Below are positions 39,251 through 52,483 of a stretch of DNA of 64,000 nucleotides, one piece after another. A program made the translations under genes and the position numbers. The stretch's first letter is position 1; every line of letters begins with the position of its first letter. The notes beneath the pieces are model-generated. The model had not been told where the DNA came from and ran no database searches. It was given only the letters and a program-made list of their open reading frames with translations. Source of the DNA: Macropodus opercularis (Eukaryota; Chordata; Actinopteri; Anabantiformes; Osphronemidae); contig CM061091.1 in assembly GCA_030770545.1 (NCBI GenBank), positions 7,806,501-7,870,500 of the forward strand, in the 5' to 3' direction.

Positions 39251-40255
39251 TATATTAATGATCTGATCATTGGTTATTAGCATCAGTTATTATTGGTATC
39301 AGACACTCAGTCCTGCTAAAAGCAATTTTCCAGTGATGTTTCACTCGTTCTCACACACACAGACACACACATTCACAACTCCACCTGCATATATACGTTC
39401 AACACATTTCAGTCTATACTCGTTTATGTGCAGAAAAGCTTTTCACCGGGATTTAACTAAACTCTCAGGCCTCTCTCTCCATGGTGAAAATTACACCTGG
39501 GTTGATCAGGCCCAGGCTGATGTAATTTCCCCACGTTACCAAAAAACAAACAAACTCACAGCATACCAGTACAATTATTCGTCTCTAATTGATAGCACAT
39601 TAAAATTTACGTCAACGTATTGATCAGTGGCTCCAACATGTGCAAATCTCGCAAAAAAGAAAAAAGTTTTTTATAGGTGTTGTTCCTGAGAATGTGCTTG
39701 GCCGATGCTTGTTTTCTAGTAGGTCACGTCCCAGTATTCCTACAGCATCGTCGTGCCATGCCCTGCACTTTGTGTACGAGTCAATTACTTACAAAACTCT
39801 GTGATGACTAAAACAATTAGAGCCAAAAAGGCTCACAGGCCCACTGGCGAAACACTACGGAGCGCGACAGAATGAAGAATACAACGAGGGATGAATGGAT
39901 TTACTGCGCACAAGACAAACTGAAATCAGCCTGAGCTACTGCAGAGTTACACTAGTTCTGACCAGCACCACTGCATGAAATATGAGACCTGAAAGAGACA
40001 AAAAGCATGCGGTTACTATCAGAAGACGGTAAGAATAACTTTACTGTCCAACTGCTATGCTGTTGCCTGGTGCTTGTGTTTGGAGGAGGTGAATGCGAGG
40101 AATAGACTACAAGACAGATGCTCATCTGAGGTTTTTAGAGAAGCAGCTGGCTGCACAGTAATAAGTTTTTATCAAGGCTGAAACACACCACACCTGTGGC
40201 TCTTTAAGTGCTCTTACACGTTATAATCAATAAGTCATTGAAATCTGGCCATGCC

Positions 40256-40278
40256 GCAGCTTATTTGAAATAAGCTGC
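40256..40278. repeat. 23-base perfect palindrome
   Basis: gcagcttattt (40256-40266), one central base, then aaataagctgc (40268-40278): arms of 11 bp with a single-base centre. The flanking sequence is unremarkable intron. Confidence 0.85.
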
Positions 40279-40516
40279 CGATCAAGCACTTCTCCAAAAT
40301 AAAAGAAGAAGGAACTACACCAGAACTACAGACCTTTGTCTAAGTTAGTTTGGATAGATTTTTAAAAGACTGGTTGCTAAGCAGTTGTTTTTGATGAACA
40401 GAGCATCCCTGGACATTGTTCTCCAGGTCTCATCACATGCACTTAACAGACGGATCATTTTGAACAATGTCCAGACGTTTTTCATTTGATTCACCAATGC
40501 ATCTTAGTTCAGACTC

Positions 40517-40575
40517 TTTACATTTTAAAGTACCTTGAAATGACTTTATATGCTATATAAATAATCTGACCTGAA
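40517..40575 (+). repeat. Tail fragment of a teleost retroposon-like repeat
   Basis: 'aaagtaccttgaaatgactt' followed by 'tatatgctatataaataa' resembles the common fish repeat tail with 'gccttgagatgac' and 'gctatataaataaa'. No body of the element is recognised upstream. Confidence 0.5.
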
Positions 40576-41511
40576 TGCAAATCGTGACTTGGTTGTCTGA
40601 ATACCAGCTCTCCTAAACTGTAAATATCGCTTAGCAACAAAGGAGCCTTCACACATTTGAAGCTACAACTGCTGGATGGTCACGTTCGTCTTCGCGTTAG
40701 CCTGTCTCGCTGTGAGGCTGTCCGTGTGTATGTCCGCGCAACATAACATCTTCACTGACATCTCTGGATCCACACATTAGTGTGGCTGCACAGTAGCTCT
40801 GCAGAGGTGAACCACGCTCAGCCCAAATCAAAAACAAAGAGGGGAAGAGAATGCATGTGGTGTGTGCAAATTTATTTTCCTAAAATCTTTGCATAAACCT
40901 ATCATTTATAAGTCTGTGAAATGGAATCCTCATCCTGTCAAATTTCCCCTACCTTACCTTTCTAGAAGACCCTCACAACAAATAATAAGATATATATATT
41001 ATTTTCATCTGACTGTTAAATTCAGATTTGTGAGGGCTTTTGAAAAAGGAGTATTGAGCCTTGTCACATAATTCTTCTCCAATTTTAAATAATAATGATT
41101 TTTGTATCTGTGTTTGCTGTTTTGTTATTGGAACCCCGAAAGCTTCCATAAGGAGCCCAGTAAAGCAAAGTGTGGGAGGCACAGCAGGCTCAGCTTGCTG
41201 CCATCAACAGGTGCACCAGGGGAGGCGAGAAGTTCCCCCTGCTGTGTGTGTATATGTGTGTGTGTGTGTGCCTATTCAGGACATGTATATATCTGTATTT
41301 ACACATTTGGGTCAGTAGACATTTTGTGAAAAACAGATTTCATATTGGAATCTATATGAACGGCACCTGATTTTAAAGATATTATGCCGTGCAGCCTGCT
41401 GTAAATGATCTATTCCATACCCCTTCCAGAACTAAAAATTTGAAGGGAATAGAAAATTAAAACCTGTAGGATAAGAAAATAGCTCACGCGCGATGCGTTG
41501 TTGCCAAATAA

Positions 41512-41572
41512 GTCCTGAAACCTCAAGTAAAAGACAGATGGGCTATCTGGCTTTTACTTGAAGTTTCAGGAC
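41512..41572. repeat. 61-base hairpin with 27-bp stem
   Basis: The left arm 41512-41538 (gtcctgaaac... to ...aagacaga) and right arm 41546-41572 (tctggcttttacttg... to ...tcaggac) are reverse complements with two mismatches and a 7-base loop (tgggcta). Pairing stops sharply at the base of the stem. It may be the core of a palindromic element or a small RNA precursor. No flanking duplication or promoter was seen. Confidence 0.9.
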
Positions 41573-43519
41573 AATTACTATACGTATTACAATAAATATC
41601 GTTCACTGAACTTGATTGATTTCTTAGTTCATCTAAAACCCAGACTCATGATGTAAGAACATTTTTGTCGTGACTTGATTAAGCATGTTAAAAGTTACGT
41701 GATTAAATTAAATGAGCGGGGACAAACAGGCACCCAGCATCGCTTTGCTAAATCATTTCGAATTAATCTCCTAATCAGTTCCATCATAAGAGTGGACAAA
41801 TGTATACTTCACCAAGTATATCCATCAAGCCAATTATCTGGCTTTCCATGGAGAGTTGGAACTCCTGCAGTTTCTCTATTCAGTATAAAATCATTACATG
41901 CCAGAAAGACATGGGAGATGCAGCCAGAAATGCACTGTGCCCTGCATGTAGCAATTTAATCTCTATAACACAGAGAGAGAGAGAGAAATAAAAAGCTCAA
42001 AGACTGCTAATCTGTACTTTGTGACTAAAATATTCATTGACATCATGTGGCGTGTGTCTGACCAATGCCTAACACTGGTCTGCAGGCAGAAAATAGTACT
42101 GCACTTCGCGTTTGACCGATGGAGCTTGTATTGCCACATTAAAGCAGCAAACAGCTGCATTTCAGCTGGAACTCATGGAGTCATTCACTAGTGCAGGCAA
42201 AATACACAGACATCCACTCCAGCGCGCCCGCATGGCTCGCATGAATGTAAATACCGGAATTTATGAGACCAAAGTAATTAGAATTACAAGTACGGTCATC
42301 CCCATGCCTGATTCAATGCAGTTCTGAGTTATGTGCAGTGTTTCCCCTGCATAGAATAAGGTAATATCACATTATACATACAGAGGAGCTCTTTGTGCAG
42401 CAGCAAACAGTGCTTATGGCAATTTAATGATGTATCATCCATCCTGGTTACGGTTCTGGCAATGCATTACAATGTTATTTTCTGCTGTCTTTTGAGAAAA
42501 TCCCAGCTTATACACAAGCAGCTGAAAAGTCGTTGGGAAAAAGTTAATTCCCACAATGCAATTCAAGCAAAGTTTAATGCTGGCTTTCTTTAAGTCAGTG
42601 CTGGCAGCTGTGTAGCCATTTTTGTCATAAACGGTTAAGCTGAAGTTCAAAAAATTGATGATTCTAGTTTTCTTTGTTTCCTGAGCTACTTACTGTTCAG
42701 TTACATTGTTGGTTTTTCCTTTTTGGCCGGTTTTGTCTTCACTGCAGCCTGTAAGCATGAGGTCCAATGGAAAACATACAGTTCTGCCATATTGTAGGTT
42801 TATCACACCAGACCTTACTCTTTCTAATGTATTAAAATAATTTGTGCAAATATCATCACATCTTAGATATTTGCTAATATTTTGTGTACACTATTCATTT
42901 TAAGTGTGAGTTTCCACAAAGATTATGGCAACAAAACAAATGTGACAGCTGGAGTAAACACTGATGCCATGTTTCTATGAGTGTGTGCATTTTGCGTGTG
43001 TTTGTTTTTGTTTTGGGCACATGAGCCAAATGCAGTGTAAGGTGAATTGGAGAATTGAGAGTTTGATGGTGAAAAGTTCTTGTTAGCGGAAAATATGCTT
43101 ATTCAAATCCCCGGTGGTCCCTTCAGTTTTAGCAAGGCAATCAATTCATGGCAGAGCGAGCGCGGATGCCCAGTGTGTGATGTAAAAACAGAAATGTTGC
43201 AAAATGATGGTCCTTTTAATGCACGCTGTGCAAATAACACTTTCGCTCCTTGTGTTATAGAACTCAACATTTAAGTCAGGGGGAGCATCGCTTTCTTTTT
43301 TATCTTCACTTTGACCACATAGCCTGAAGAATAAATAGATACCCTGTGCTCATGTGGAGCCTCTTTGCTCAAATACATGAAACAAAAACTGGCTACACAC
43401 AATATTATGTTCTACAGTATCATAGACTTTTTTCACATTAAAAGGAGATGATGGAGCGCTGTCTTTAGTGAGTCCCTCTAACTTCTTTCTCTCTGTTCCC
43501 CATCTGCTCTCTTTCTTAG

Positions 43520-43769
43520 TGTCGGCCAATGACTGCGACTCAGGGGAGAATGCAGAGTTGACCTATTACACCCTGAGTCAGGATTTTACCATATCCCCCC
43601 ATGGGACAATCTTCCCTGCGGGGCCTCTAGATTATGAGAGACTGAACCATCTGTATGAGTTTGTTGTGATGGCCATTGACAAGGGGGAGGTCCCTCGCAC
43701 TGGCACAGCTACTGTACGGATTCGAATGGCTAATGTCAACGACGAGGCGCCTGAATTCTCCCAGCATAT
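43520..43769 (+). CDS. Cadherin exon E: main body of an EC repeat
   Basis: This 250-bp exon runs from phase 1 to phase 2 with acceptor tctttcttag and consensus donor gtaagt. Joined to D it gives LLQVSANDCDSGENAELT, which holds the DxD calcium motif (DCD) and the 'G.N..L.Y' strand. It continues with 'HGTIFPAGPLDYERLNHL', the normal LDxE motif, then 'YEFVVMAIDKGEVPRTGT' and ends in the linker NVNDEAPEF. This repeat therefore has a nearly complete set of calcium ligands, unlike the one encoded by A and B. Exons E and F together are a multiple of three. Confidence 0.94.
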
Positions 43770-46700
43770 GTAAGTATACTTATTTATACACACTCTTCTA
43801 TTATTTTTTTTCTTATTTTCTTTTTCGATTTACTCTCAAAATGACTGATGTGGGTAGGGATTAAAGCGATGGTCTGGGTAATGGAACAACTCCTCAAAAT
43901 CATGGGTGATTTCTCCTTTTGTAATAGCAAGAGAAACAAGTATCCCAGTTAAGGTGTATTTTTCATTGTCCTTATAAATTTGCTTCCAACGAGCTTTATG
44001 GTAATGGGACAGGTGTCAAACTAAAATACGATTCTCTCCTCTCAAATGGGAGGTTTTGCTTATTTCATACGTTTCATGTGACTAAAACTTGAATATCTTA
44101 AGCTTTTGCCAGACAAACGTATGCACTGTAATATGATGTATTGTAACTTTAATAGCCTTTACAAATATGCATACAAACAATGAGATTTTTTCAGACTGTA
44201 TGAAGAGAATTACAAAAGGCAAAAGAAAGAATTGAAGTCTTTGGAAGCTGGGTCTTTACTCTAACCTATCATAAGTGCTTTTCACTTAATGGTTTGTTGG
44301 AAAAGCCAGTGGTTGGGGAAAAGAGTTCTGCAGTTATGAATCCTTTGGGTTCTATTGGAAAGCTGAAAATATTCAGCACTGAACTTACACAGTATCGCTC
44401 TGCCTAACGGATCATTAGAAAACCTCTTGGCAGTTACGTTACGACGGCTAAAAAACTATACAGTGCTGTGTGGTTGCGCGTACAGTTCACGGGAGTTGAC
44501 CTTTAAATTATTAACCACATATATTCTCATGGAAGTACAGTATTTCAAAAGAGTCATGTGATGGACCTGTCCAGGCTGCCTCTCGCTCAGGTGAGCTACG
44601 CTCCAGCACCACTAAGCACCAATAAGAGGTCAACATAGTACGCGTGATAAATAATTGTAATCTTTTTGCTAGGTGTTGTAAGTCTTGGTCTCTGTCTTTT
44701 TGGGTTATGATTCAATTTGTTTTCATAATTGTAGCGTGTAACTTATGAAGAAGAACACTTGGAAGGGATCTGAAGCAAATTGTAGAAGTTTGGAAGTAGA
44801 ATCTGCCTGACGCTTCTCAAAGTAGAAATCACAGACTATATCTAGTACAGATGAAGCATCACGGAGGCTGAGATCGACCCGCAGGATTTCTGCTGAATCC
44901 ACTTGCGCAGCTGCTGCTCCCAGCGTGATCCTGATCCATCCGCTGCTTTCTTTCTTCTGAGAATTCACACAGTTAAATTATGGAGTGGAAAATAGTAGCG
45001 GGATGTGTGCAGGGCATTTCATTTATCCTGACTCCGGAGCAGCCTGCATGAGAGTAATGTGACATGACTCAACTTCCAGACTCTTCTCTCTCAACTCTCG
45101 ACTTCCAGTACTTGCCGACGTACAGTGTTGCCACTGACACCGCCAACAACGACACAGCAGCGTGATGTCACACGCTAGCTGGTCACTCCCTAGCCGAGAC
45201 TGGAAAGACACAGGCTGTGCACAGGCAGGAAGAAGAGTTGGTCTCCAGGTTGTATTGGTAATGTTCACAGAAAGTCAATTATGCAGACAGTGTTAAATAT
45301 TTAACTGTAGTGAGTATCTACTGTGTAATGGTTTGGAGTTTGTTGGTTTGGTTTTCGACTGCCTGTCACCTACAGTATGCTGTGTTTATGCTTTGTGCAT
45401 TTAACTCAACAACCTCTGGATGGTCTCCACAAAAAAAAAAAAGAAGAATAATAATATTCAAATTCTGAAACAATGATAAAAACAAATACAGAACAACAAG
45501 TTATTATTTATTATTGAGAAGACTGAAAACTATTTTCTGTGCTTTCTGTAGCTTTCTGTAAATGAACCTTTGTTCATTAACATAAGTTGGAAGAACGGCA
45601 ACACATTTTAAATGCAATCAATCAGGGGCCTTACTGTATAAAATCTAATCTCAATTGATTTGGGATTTCTCCTCTGTTCAAGGGGGCAGTGTTGGTCCTT
45701 GACCTGGCTCTGGCCAAGCAACCAAACAGATCCCTACTTTTTTATGTCTCACCACACTTTAGAGTACTTTAGAGGTGTGGAGGCAGAAGCTCTAGCTCAA
45801 AACCACTGGTTTATAGATTTATATATCACATAAATGAGTCCAAACAGTCCAGACAGTGCACGTGGATTTAGAGCAAACAGCACAAAGCCAACCAAAGGCG
45901 TTTACCAAATTGACAGCAAGACGGTCAAAAGAGAGAAAGACGGAGCGAGAGCTTGAATGTACTGCCTTGTCAGGTCAACTCCTCACAGCTGCTTCCCAAT
46001 TCAACATCGCAGCTGCCATTACCCACAATTCCAGAGCTTTTTTTTTTCCCCCAGTGCCACTGCGGTGCCTGCATCTTTTAATTGGTTGATTTTCTGGCAG
46101 AGAGCTGGGCAGATTGGTGCAGCAGGGTCAATCAGCCATGCCCACCAGCATCCTCGGGAGGCCTCCGTCCCGCTGTCTGCGTGTGTGTATATATGCGTGT
46201 GCTCAGTAATTGAGAAGGTCCCAGCAAAGTGGGTTGAGCGAGTGATGTAGTTATGGAGTGCATTCATGCATCGCGCATCTCATATGCATGTGTTTACATT
46301 GTTTATAGTGAGGGGTGGTAGTGCATGTACTGTATGTGTGGGGCTGTACTGAGTTTACGTTTTTGTAGCCCTCAGCCTTGCAGGTTCAGCAGGAACGCGA
46401 TGCTGGCCGATCCAGGACGTATCACCCAGATGCACACACAGGATAAACCAAGCAGTTACACACACACGCATGCTTGGAATTATGTCTTGGACGAAGCAAA
46501 GACACCTTGGTAAAATAAGGTGCATTTGTGCGTGTGCTGATTCAATGCACGCAACAGAAAGAAGGGGGAAAAAACAGGTCATTAAATGCATCACAGTCCA
46601 AGCAGAACATCTGGCCTATTTGTATTGATTCTTGGAGTTTGAAGCATGTGGTAATGAGCATCCATGTGTTTGAGAGTGTGGCGATAGTCTAGACTACACA

Positions 46701-49664
46701 CGGAAAAGATATACTGCTGTACTAATGTTGTTCTGAAATGAGTCTCCTTGCTAACTGGGAGCAGTGCTGATGTTTATTATCGACTATCAGCAGCACAGAA
46801 GGAATGTGTTTTGTTTCGGTGAGTTCTAAATTCTAGCACTCAGATCCACCCCTTCAATACACGGCGCTCCAGGAGAGTGACAGAATGGCTGCCTTTCATC
46901 TATGTTCTGTCACTTTTCCATCAGGACCCTATTACTGTACCTACCATCACCTGAGTGTTGCCACGGAAACCATCCTGAGAGGCTTCCTGCACTATTATGT
47001 GTCTGTAGAGGTTACTGTACGTGTTTTAATGACTGTATGTTTGTGTGTGACTCCAAGTATTTGTTCTTGTAACACATAGTCTTTATATGGTTAATGTAAG
47101 GAAGATGATATAAAGATGTGGCATATGCTCATATTGTACAAATACACAAGTTATTAAAGGAGGGAACAACATACATTGATTTAAAGCTACATACGTTACT
47201 TTTCCCATTCTTGTCTTTTCAAAAATTTTATTTCAATTTATTATTTTTTTAATTTTTTAAATGTGTGCACTTGTGGAAAAAGAAGAAAAATAATCTACAT
47301 TTGTACAGGGAGTATCAAAAATCAATTAGGCATGATGTGGTCGTGGAGTGAAGAAATAGTTTTGTATGATTACACGTACTGTACACATTTCCTGCTCCGT
47401 ACTTTCATGCACTGATTAGCCACAGCATCACATCCACCTGGTCGTGTTAATGCTGTGGAAGTCATAGGAGGGAGATGGGGGTAAAAAAAAAGGTTTGTGT
47501 AGTGATTGATGTTTATTTGTAATAAGGGAAAGGGACTGAAGTCACTCACAGTCCCAGCTTGTCTTTGTTTAATGACTGCTGTGATTTATTGATGTCTCTA
47601 CCTGGTGACATCCCTTTTCTAACTTCAGACATCGCCATTTATTGTTCTGGGAGATTTTTCCTCCAAATCAGATTTGTATTTCTCCGTCCCTGGTTTTTGA
47701 TTCTCTTTGTTAAGTTAATAAGAACAATATCACAGTCTCCATAGAGCAAGAATAATGGTCCCTTGCAGTTAAGGTCATGCTGACTTCAAAAGAGAAGTTC
47801 ACAGCAGGTTGAACAATAAATTGTTCCTGCACAGTTATCTTGGAGGCACACACAGTTAGTGCTTTGGTACATAATTCTGTATTGTTTAATTAACACCAGT
47901 TCACATAAGAAAAAAACAGAAGAACAGAAGAAGTCTTTCCTGTTTGAATAATGAGGCAAATGTTTGAAAATGGCAGGTAAAATGTCTTAGTTAGAGCCAT
48001 GCAATGTCCACAGATATGAGTCCTTGTCCTCGCACGACTGACAGAATGAAATCATGGATCAGTGTAGACGTTTATGCATATATATATTCATAAAACCGCT
48101 ATTTAGTGTGTGAAGGACAAGGTATTCTTTAGGCTCAAAGCGAAGGTGAGTGCTAATTAACTACTGTTAACAATTTACTTAATGCAGATCCTTGAGTGAT
48201 CAAATGATCAGTTTCAGGGACGCTGTAGGCGTTCTATAGCAATAGTAACAAGTTCATAATATTATAACATCACCACAACATCTTACAGCATAAATGTAAC
48301 AAATAAAATCATTCCTACAGGGTAAATAAAGCCACTATTAACAAAATCAGGGAATCAGAGAAGGACTGATGTAACCTGCCAGTATAATTGCGGCATCGGC
48401 AAATGTGTGTTCACATCTACGGTAGTTGCCGTACATACGTACATTTTGCTAGCAACCGTAAACGCACCACGTGATTCTGTGTTAATCAGGCCTGTACTGT
48501 ATGTGCATTATAAATAAGTACGAAAGGAAGTGACAGACAGTGGATAAATGTCTGGTTTGCCATTCTATATAGCATTTGCAGCAAAGTGCCTGCCGGTGAT
48601 AAACTGCCGGTCAGTAGTTCAAAACTACTTATGTTTCAAGAAAGTCCTTCAAATGCAACTCAAAATAACTGGAACCTTTTAGCTACTGCTGCCATCTCGC
48701 AGTGATTTATTTCAGTCATTCAGTCACAGAGCGCCCTGTTGTTTGCTGTTGTTGTAACTCAGTGCAACCATGATGCATCTCAGACCATTCCTCATGGATA
48801 AAGGCCTCCGGGTCACAAAGCCAACCATCTTGAGATTTTCTATGAGGAACAAGTTCTCATAGTTCTAGAATTTCTTCTGCCACCGGGGCTCGGTGGACTT
48901 TGAGGCAGGCTTCTGCTTAATCAAGGATGGCATGACACGTTCTTCTTCTTCATGGATCCACAGCCCCCGGAAAGATCAATGTATATAATTTAGAATTTTT
49001 TTCTACTTTTAGGTCAGCAATATGTGTTGGTCTCCTGACAAGCAAACCCTCGGTGCTTATGTGACTGTGTTCAATCTGAAAACTTTCTGTCGTGCAGTCT
49101 TTTGCAGTCACTTTTGGGGATTTCTTCTGGTTGCAGCATCTCTTTTCTTTCACATCCAGGTTGTCTCTAGAAACATTCTTTGGTTTGTCTTAGTTGTTTT
49201 TTTTTATATCCTTTTTGTCTAGTGCTTGTTTGTTGTTGTTAGTACCCACTTAATAGTAACCTGGGCATTATGAGACACAAAGCTTCTAAATATTTATAAT
49301 GAGGCCATTTGACAGGAAGAATCACAACTGAACACCCAAGTGAAATAAAGGGGAGTGGGTTATTTTCTTTTAGACACACTTTTGCTGCGACATCCTGGTT
49401 TTACGTCCTGGATGATATTAAATAAAATTGCCATTTTTAATTTTATTTTGCATGCACACTTTGTCTTTGGTTTTCCATCTTTTCAAATCCATATAAATAG
49501 TGTGACGTCTGGGGTCATCCACCTTAAAGGGCCGTGTTTCATGTCACAGTGTCTTAGACATTGAGTGGAGTGTAAGGGTGCTACATGAGCACTATGGCAT
49601 TCTGTGCAGAATCTGCATTGTCAGCTCCTGGTAGTAGTTTAAAAAATACATGAGGTAAACTTTT

Positions 49665-49815
49665 GTGATAGACTGGAAATCTATTCTGGGTTTACCCCAC
49701 TTCTTGCTCCATGTCAGCAGGGATTAGCTGGGACAGGCTCCCCAACATCCCCAACCCCCCCACCATAACCTTCTGTCAAATAAGTGGGTACAGTTATTGG
49801 ATTGATCGATGATAG
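49665..49815 (+). repeat. Partial copy of the widespread teleost repeat
   Basis: 'tgatagactggaaatctatt' with 'ctgggtttaccccac', 'tagctgggacaggctcccca' and 'ataagtgggtacag' follow the family landmarks in + orientation. A C-rich expansion (accccccc) lies in the middle. Confidence 0.65.
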
Positions 49816-50207
49816 CAAGCTGTGTATTGACCATCCGCACGCTAAAATGAAACTCCGGCACCATTGCTTTGGATAAATAAACTGTACCGTATCCATCAGC
49901 GGTCATCAGAGGGAGAAGCTAAACCCAGCAGAGAGTATTAAAGACAGCAGGCAGCCGCAAGCCATAAAGGATCCTTCCTCCACTGCTGAGGCAACTCTTG
50001 TCTTTACAGAAATAACACGCAGTGGGAAGGTTCTCGCAGCCTTTGCTCTAAAAGAGGTTACAGAATCACTGGTACCAGCTGTGTGCTGTGAATTAAAGTA
50101 ACAGTTCAGCAAATGGAAACTTAAGTAAGTGCTTCTCAATATGACAAACATTACTGCAAGAAAAGTATGAGACCACTGAAGTGTGGGTCAACTGATGTTA
50201 ACGACCT

Positions 50208-50211
<4 letters not shown>

Positions 50212-50244
<33 letters not shown>
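50212..50244. repeat. (AC)n microsatellite
   Basis: About sixteen uninterrupted CA units followed by tacacctaca. One of the longest simple repeats in the window. Confidence 0.9.
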
Positions 50245-50246
<2 letters not shown>

Positions 50247-52404
50247 CACCTACACAAGTGCACTCAGTAATTGAATTTTCACAATTGACATCAAGCATGG
50301 GTCCATGGGGAAACTTTTTTTTGGTCTCTCTCCTCAGATCAACAGCATGAAAAGAAACAAAAGAGTAAAAAAGAGAAAGGTAATTAGCGTGTGGCATTGT
50401 GAGTCTGAGGTGGTTCTCAACTGACGGCAGCATTGATCTGGACAGGCCGAGAGTTTGGCAGAGCCCAAATGTGATTTTTTCGAAAGGCGCCTCACTCTTG
50501 CTTGACTGCTGGGCTTTTTGTTTATTCTCAGCGATGCGTCCTCGTCTCTCTCCGCTGTCTCTGTCAGACGCACACACACAGTCAAGGCAGGAGAGACACT
50601 CAGAAGCATTAGGGACAAGTACTCGTCGAAGTTAGTTGACTGAAATGTCAAGTATTATTAACCTGACGTGACTCCTGGAAATGTCCCTTCCAGTGAACCA
50701 TTATCTCCTTGATGTTTATGTTCGTATAAAATGTGCTTTGTGATATGATTTATATTTTAAATAAAATGGTCTGTGCATATTAATTAACATTTTTGCTGAC
50801 CAGGACACACAAGTTATTTGTCTTCGCAGAGAGTGTGTGGGGGGGCACAGTAGTAAAACAAGTTTACTCAAATACTTTCTCGGTATCTGTTCTCATCTGG
50901 CATCTTGTAATTGCATGTTTACTCTAACTACCAATTGGAAACTCTAAGATATTCGAGTTCCGACGAGTAATTGGTGCAGTCAATTAGCAAAGAGCAATCA
51001 ATTATGAAAATTGTTTTAAACTGTTGAATGAATTCTTTGTTGCGTGAATAATCGTGTAATCATCTGATTATTCCGTCGCTACTGTAGCTGGAGGGGGTTC
51101 AGCATTTCACAAAGTCGCACAGATCAACACAGGCCGACATCAGCTGCTGTTGCCTGTCCAGGCTGCTTGTAATCATGCTCCTAATTGTAAGAAGGGTCTC
51201 TTTGAAATTATAATGATCCCTCTGTCTGCATCTGTAATGAAAAAGCAGAGTTAATTTGGGGAGGCTGGACAAGAGTAGCTTGTAATTTTTCCTTCAGGCA
51301 CAAATGCTCAAGAAGGTCTTACTTTGTCCTGCTCACAGGTGAGATAAATACCAGCAATTATCTAATGATCTTTCAAAAACCTTCTTTACCAGAAGTGGAA
51401 GCTGTTTGATCAATGTGCCCTAGTGCACCTTTGGAGAAACTACGTGATAAAGAAACACTGCGCAGCGTCTCTCTTGACCTGACTTGCCTATTGATCTGCG
51501 GAGAAGTGCGCAGCTTGCAGAGTGTTCGCTGAAATTACTCAAACGGTTCACAGTCTACAAGCAGAGCAAATGAGCAGCGTATCACAGATCTTCCCAGACA
51601 CGAGTGTGACAATTGTTGAGGCACAAGCATGACAGTGACAGAACTCGATCAGCGTTTCGGCTCTAATGAGAGTCCCTTGTTTTCAGAAAAAAAAACAACA
51701 AAAAAAAAAAACTGAGTAGGCCTCACTGCTAGGGCAGATTGGGCAGATGGATATGAGCTTATGTCAGAGTCAGAGTTAGACCTGCATCTTGAAGAAGCGT
51801 GGAGGAGTCACAGGAAATGACTAGAAAGGTGTCAGAAATTGCACATGGCACCGCACTTTTTAGAAATACTATACAACACACAGCACAAGTCTAAGCAATT
51901 ACTGACTGGACAGAACGAATGGTGAAATGTACCTTATTGACCCGTCACACTGGTGCATCCTAAACATTGTGAAAACATTGTTAATATAACTCACACACGT
52001 GAAGTTATATCATTACAGGAAACTCACAGATGCTTTGGATGACAATTAAACCTTCTTGAGGTGTTCTTCAATAAATCTGACCAGAGATGTGAGCTATACT
52101 TAGATCTTTATTAACAGATTGCACCTGCTCTATGTTCGTCATCTCCTTCTTCTATACAATGAACTTATTAACAATAATTGTGTGTAATCCGTGCAGTGAT
52201 TGCATCACATCTGTTTGTTCTTCTAAGCAAAGGCAGCTTCCTGTTGCAAAGTGAATGTGATTTTTTTTCTGAGTAACCAAATATTATTTATGATATGACA
52301 ACTGAATATATTTTTGTATTTTTACAGTTCTCTCGGATAAATAAATATGATTTGTTTCACTTTCTGCATTACTCTGTCTGGGTTCACTTACAAAATTAGA
52401 AAAA

Positions 52405-52483
52405 AAAACTAAATACTGACGCTTATTTAAAAGCAATGTTTAAAAAAAAACGAAATACTGACGCTTATTTAAAAGCAATGTTT
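52405..52483 (+). repeat. 42-bp tandem duplication
   Basis: The block 'aaatactgacgcttatttaa' continuing 'aagcaatgttt' occurs at 52411 and again at 52453, separated by poly-A-rich sequence. The period is 42 bases and the blocks are identical over about 31 bases, which suggests a recent duplication. Confidence 0.9.

Larger units (their letters stand above)
36802..43519 (+). other. Intron D-E
   Basis: A 6.7 kb intron, phase 1. It contains a retrovirus-like LTR and adjacent 3' sequence on the opposite strand (38265 to about 39250), a 23-base perfect palindrome at 40256, a repeat tail near 40517, and a long hairpin at 41512. Other open frames are short and unlike any family. Confidence 0.85.
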
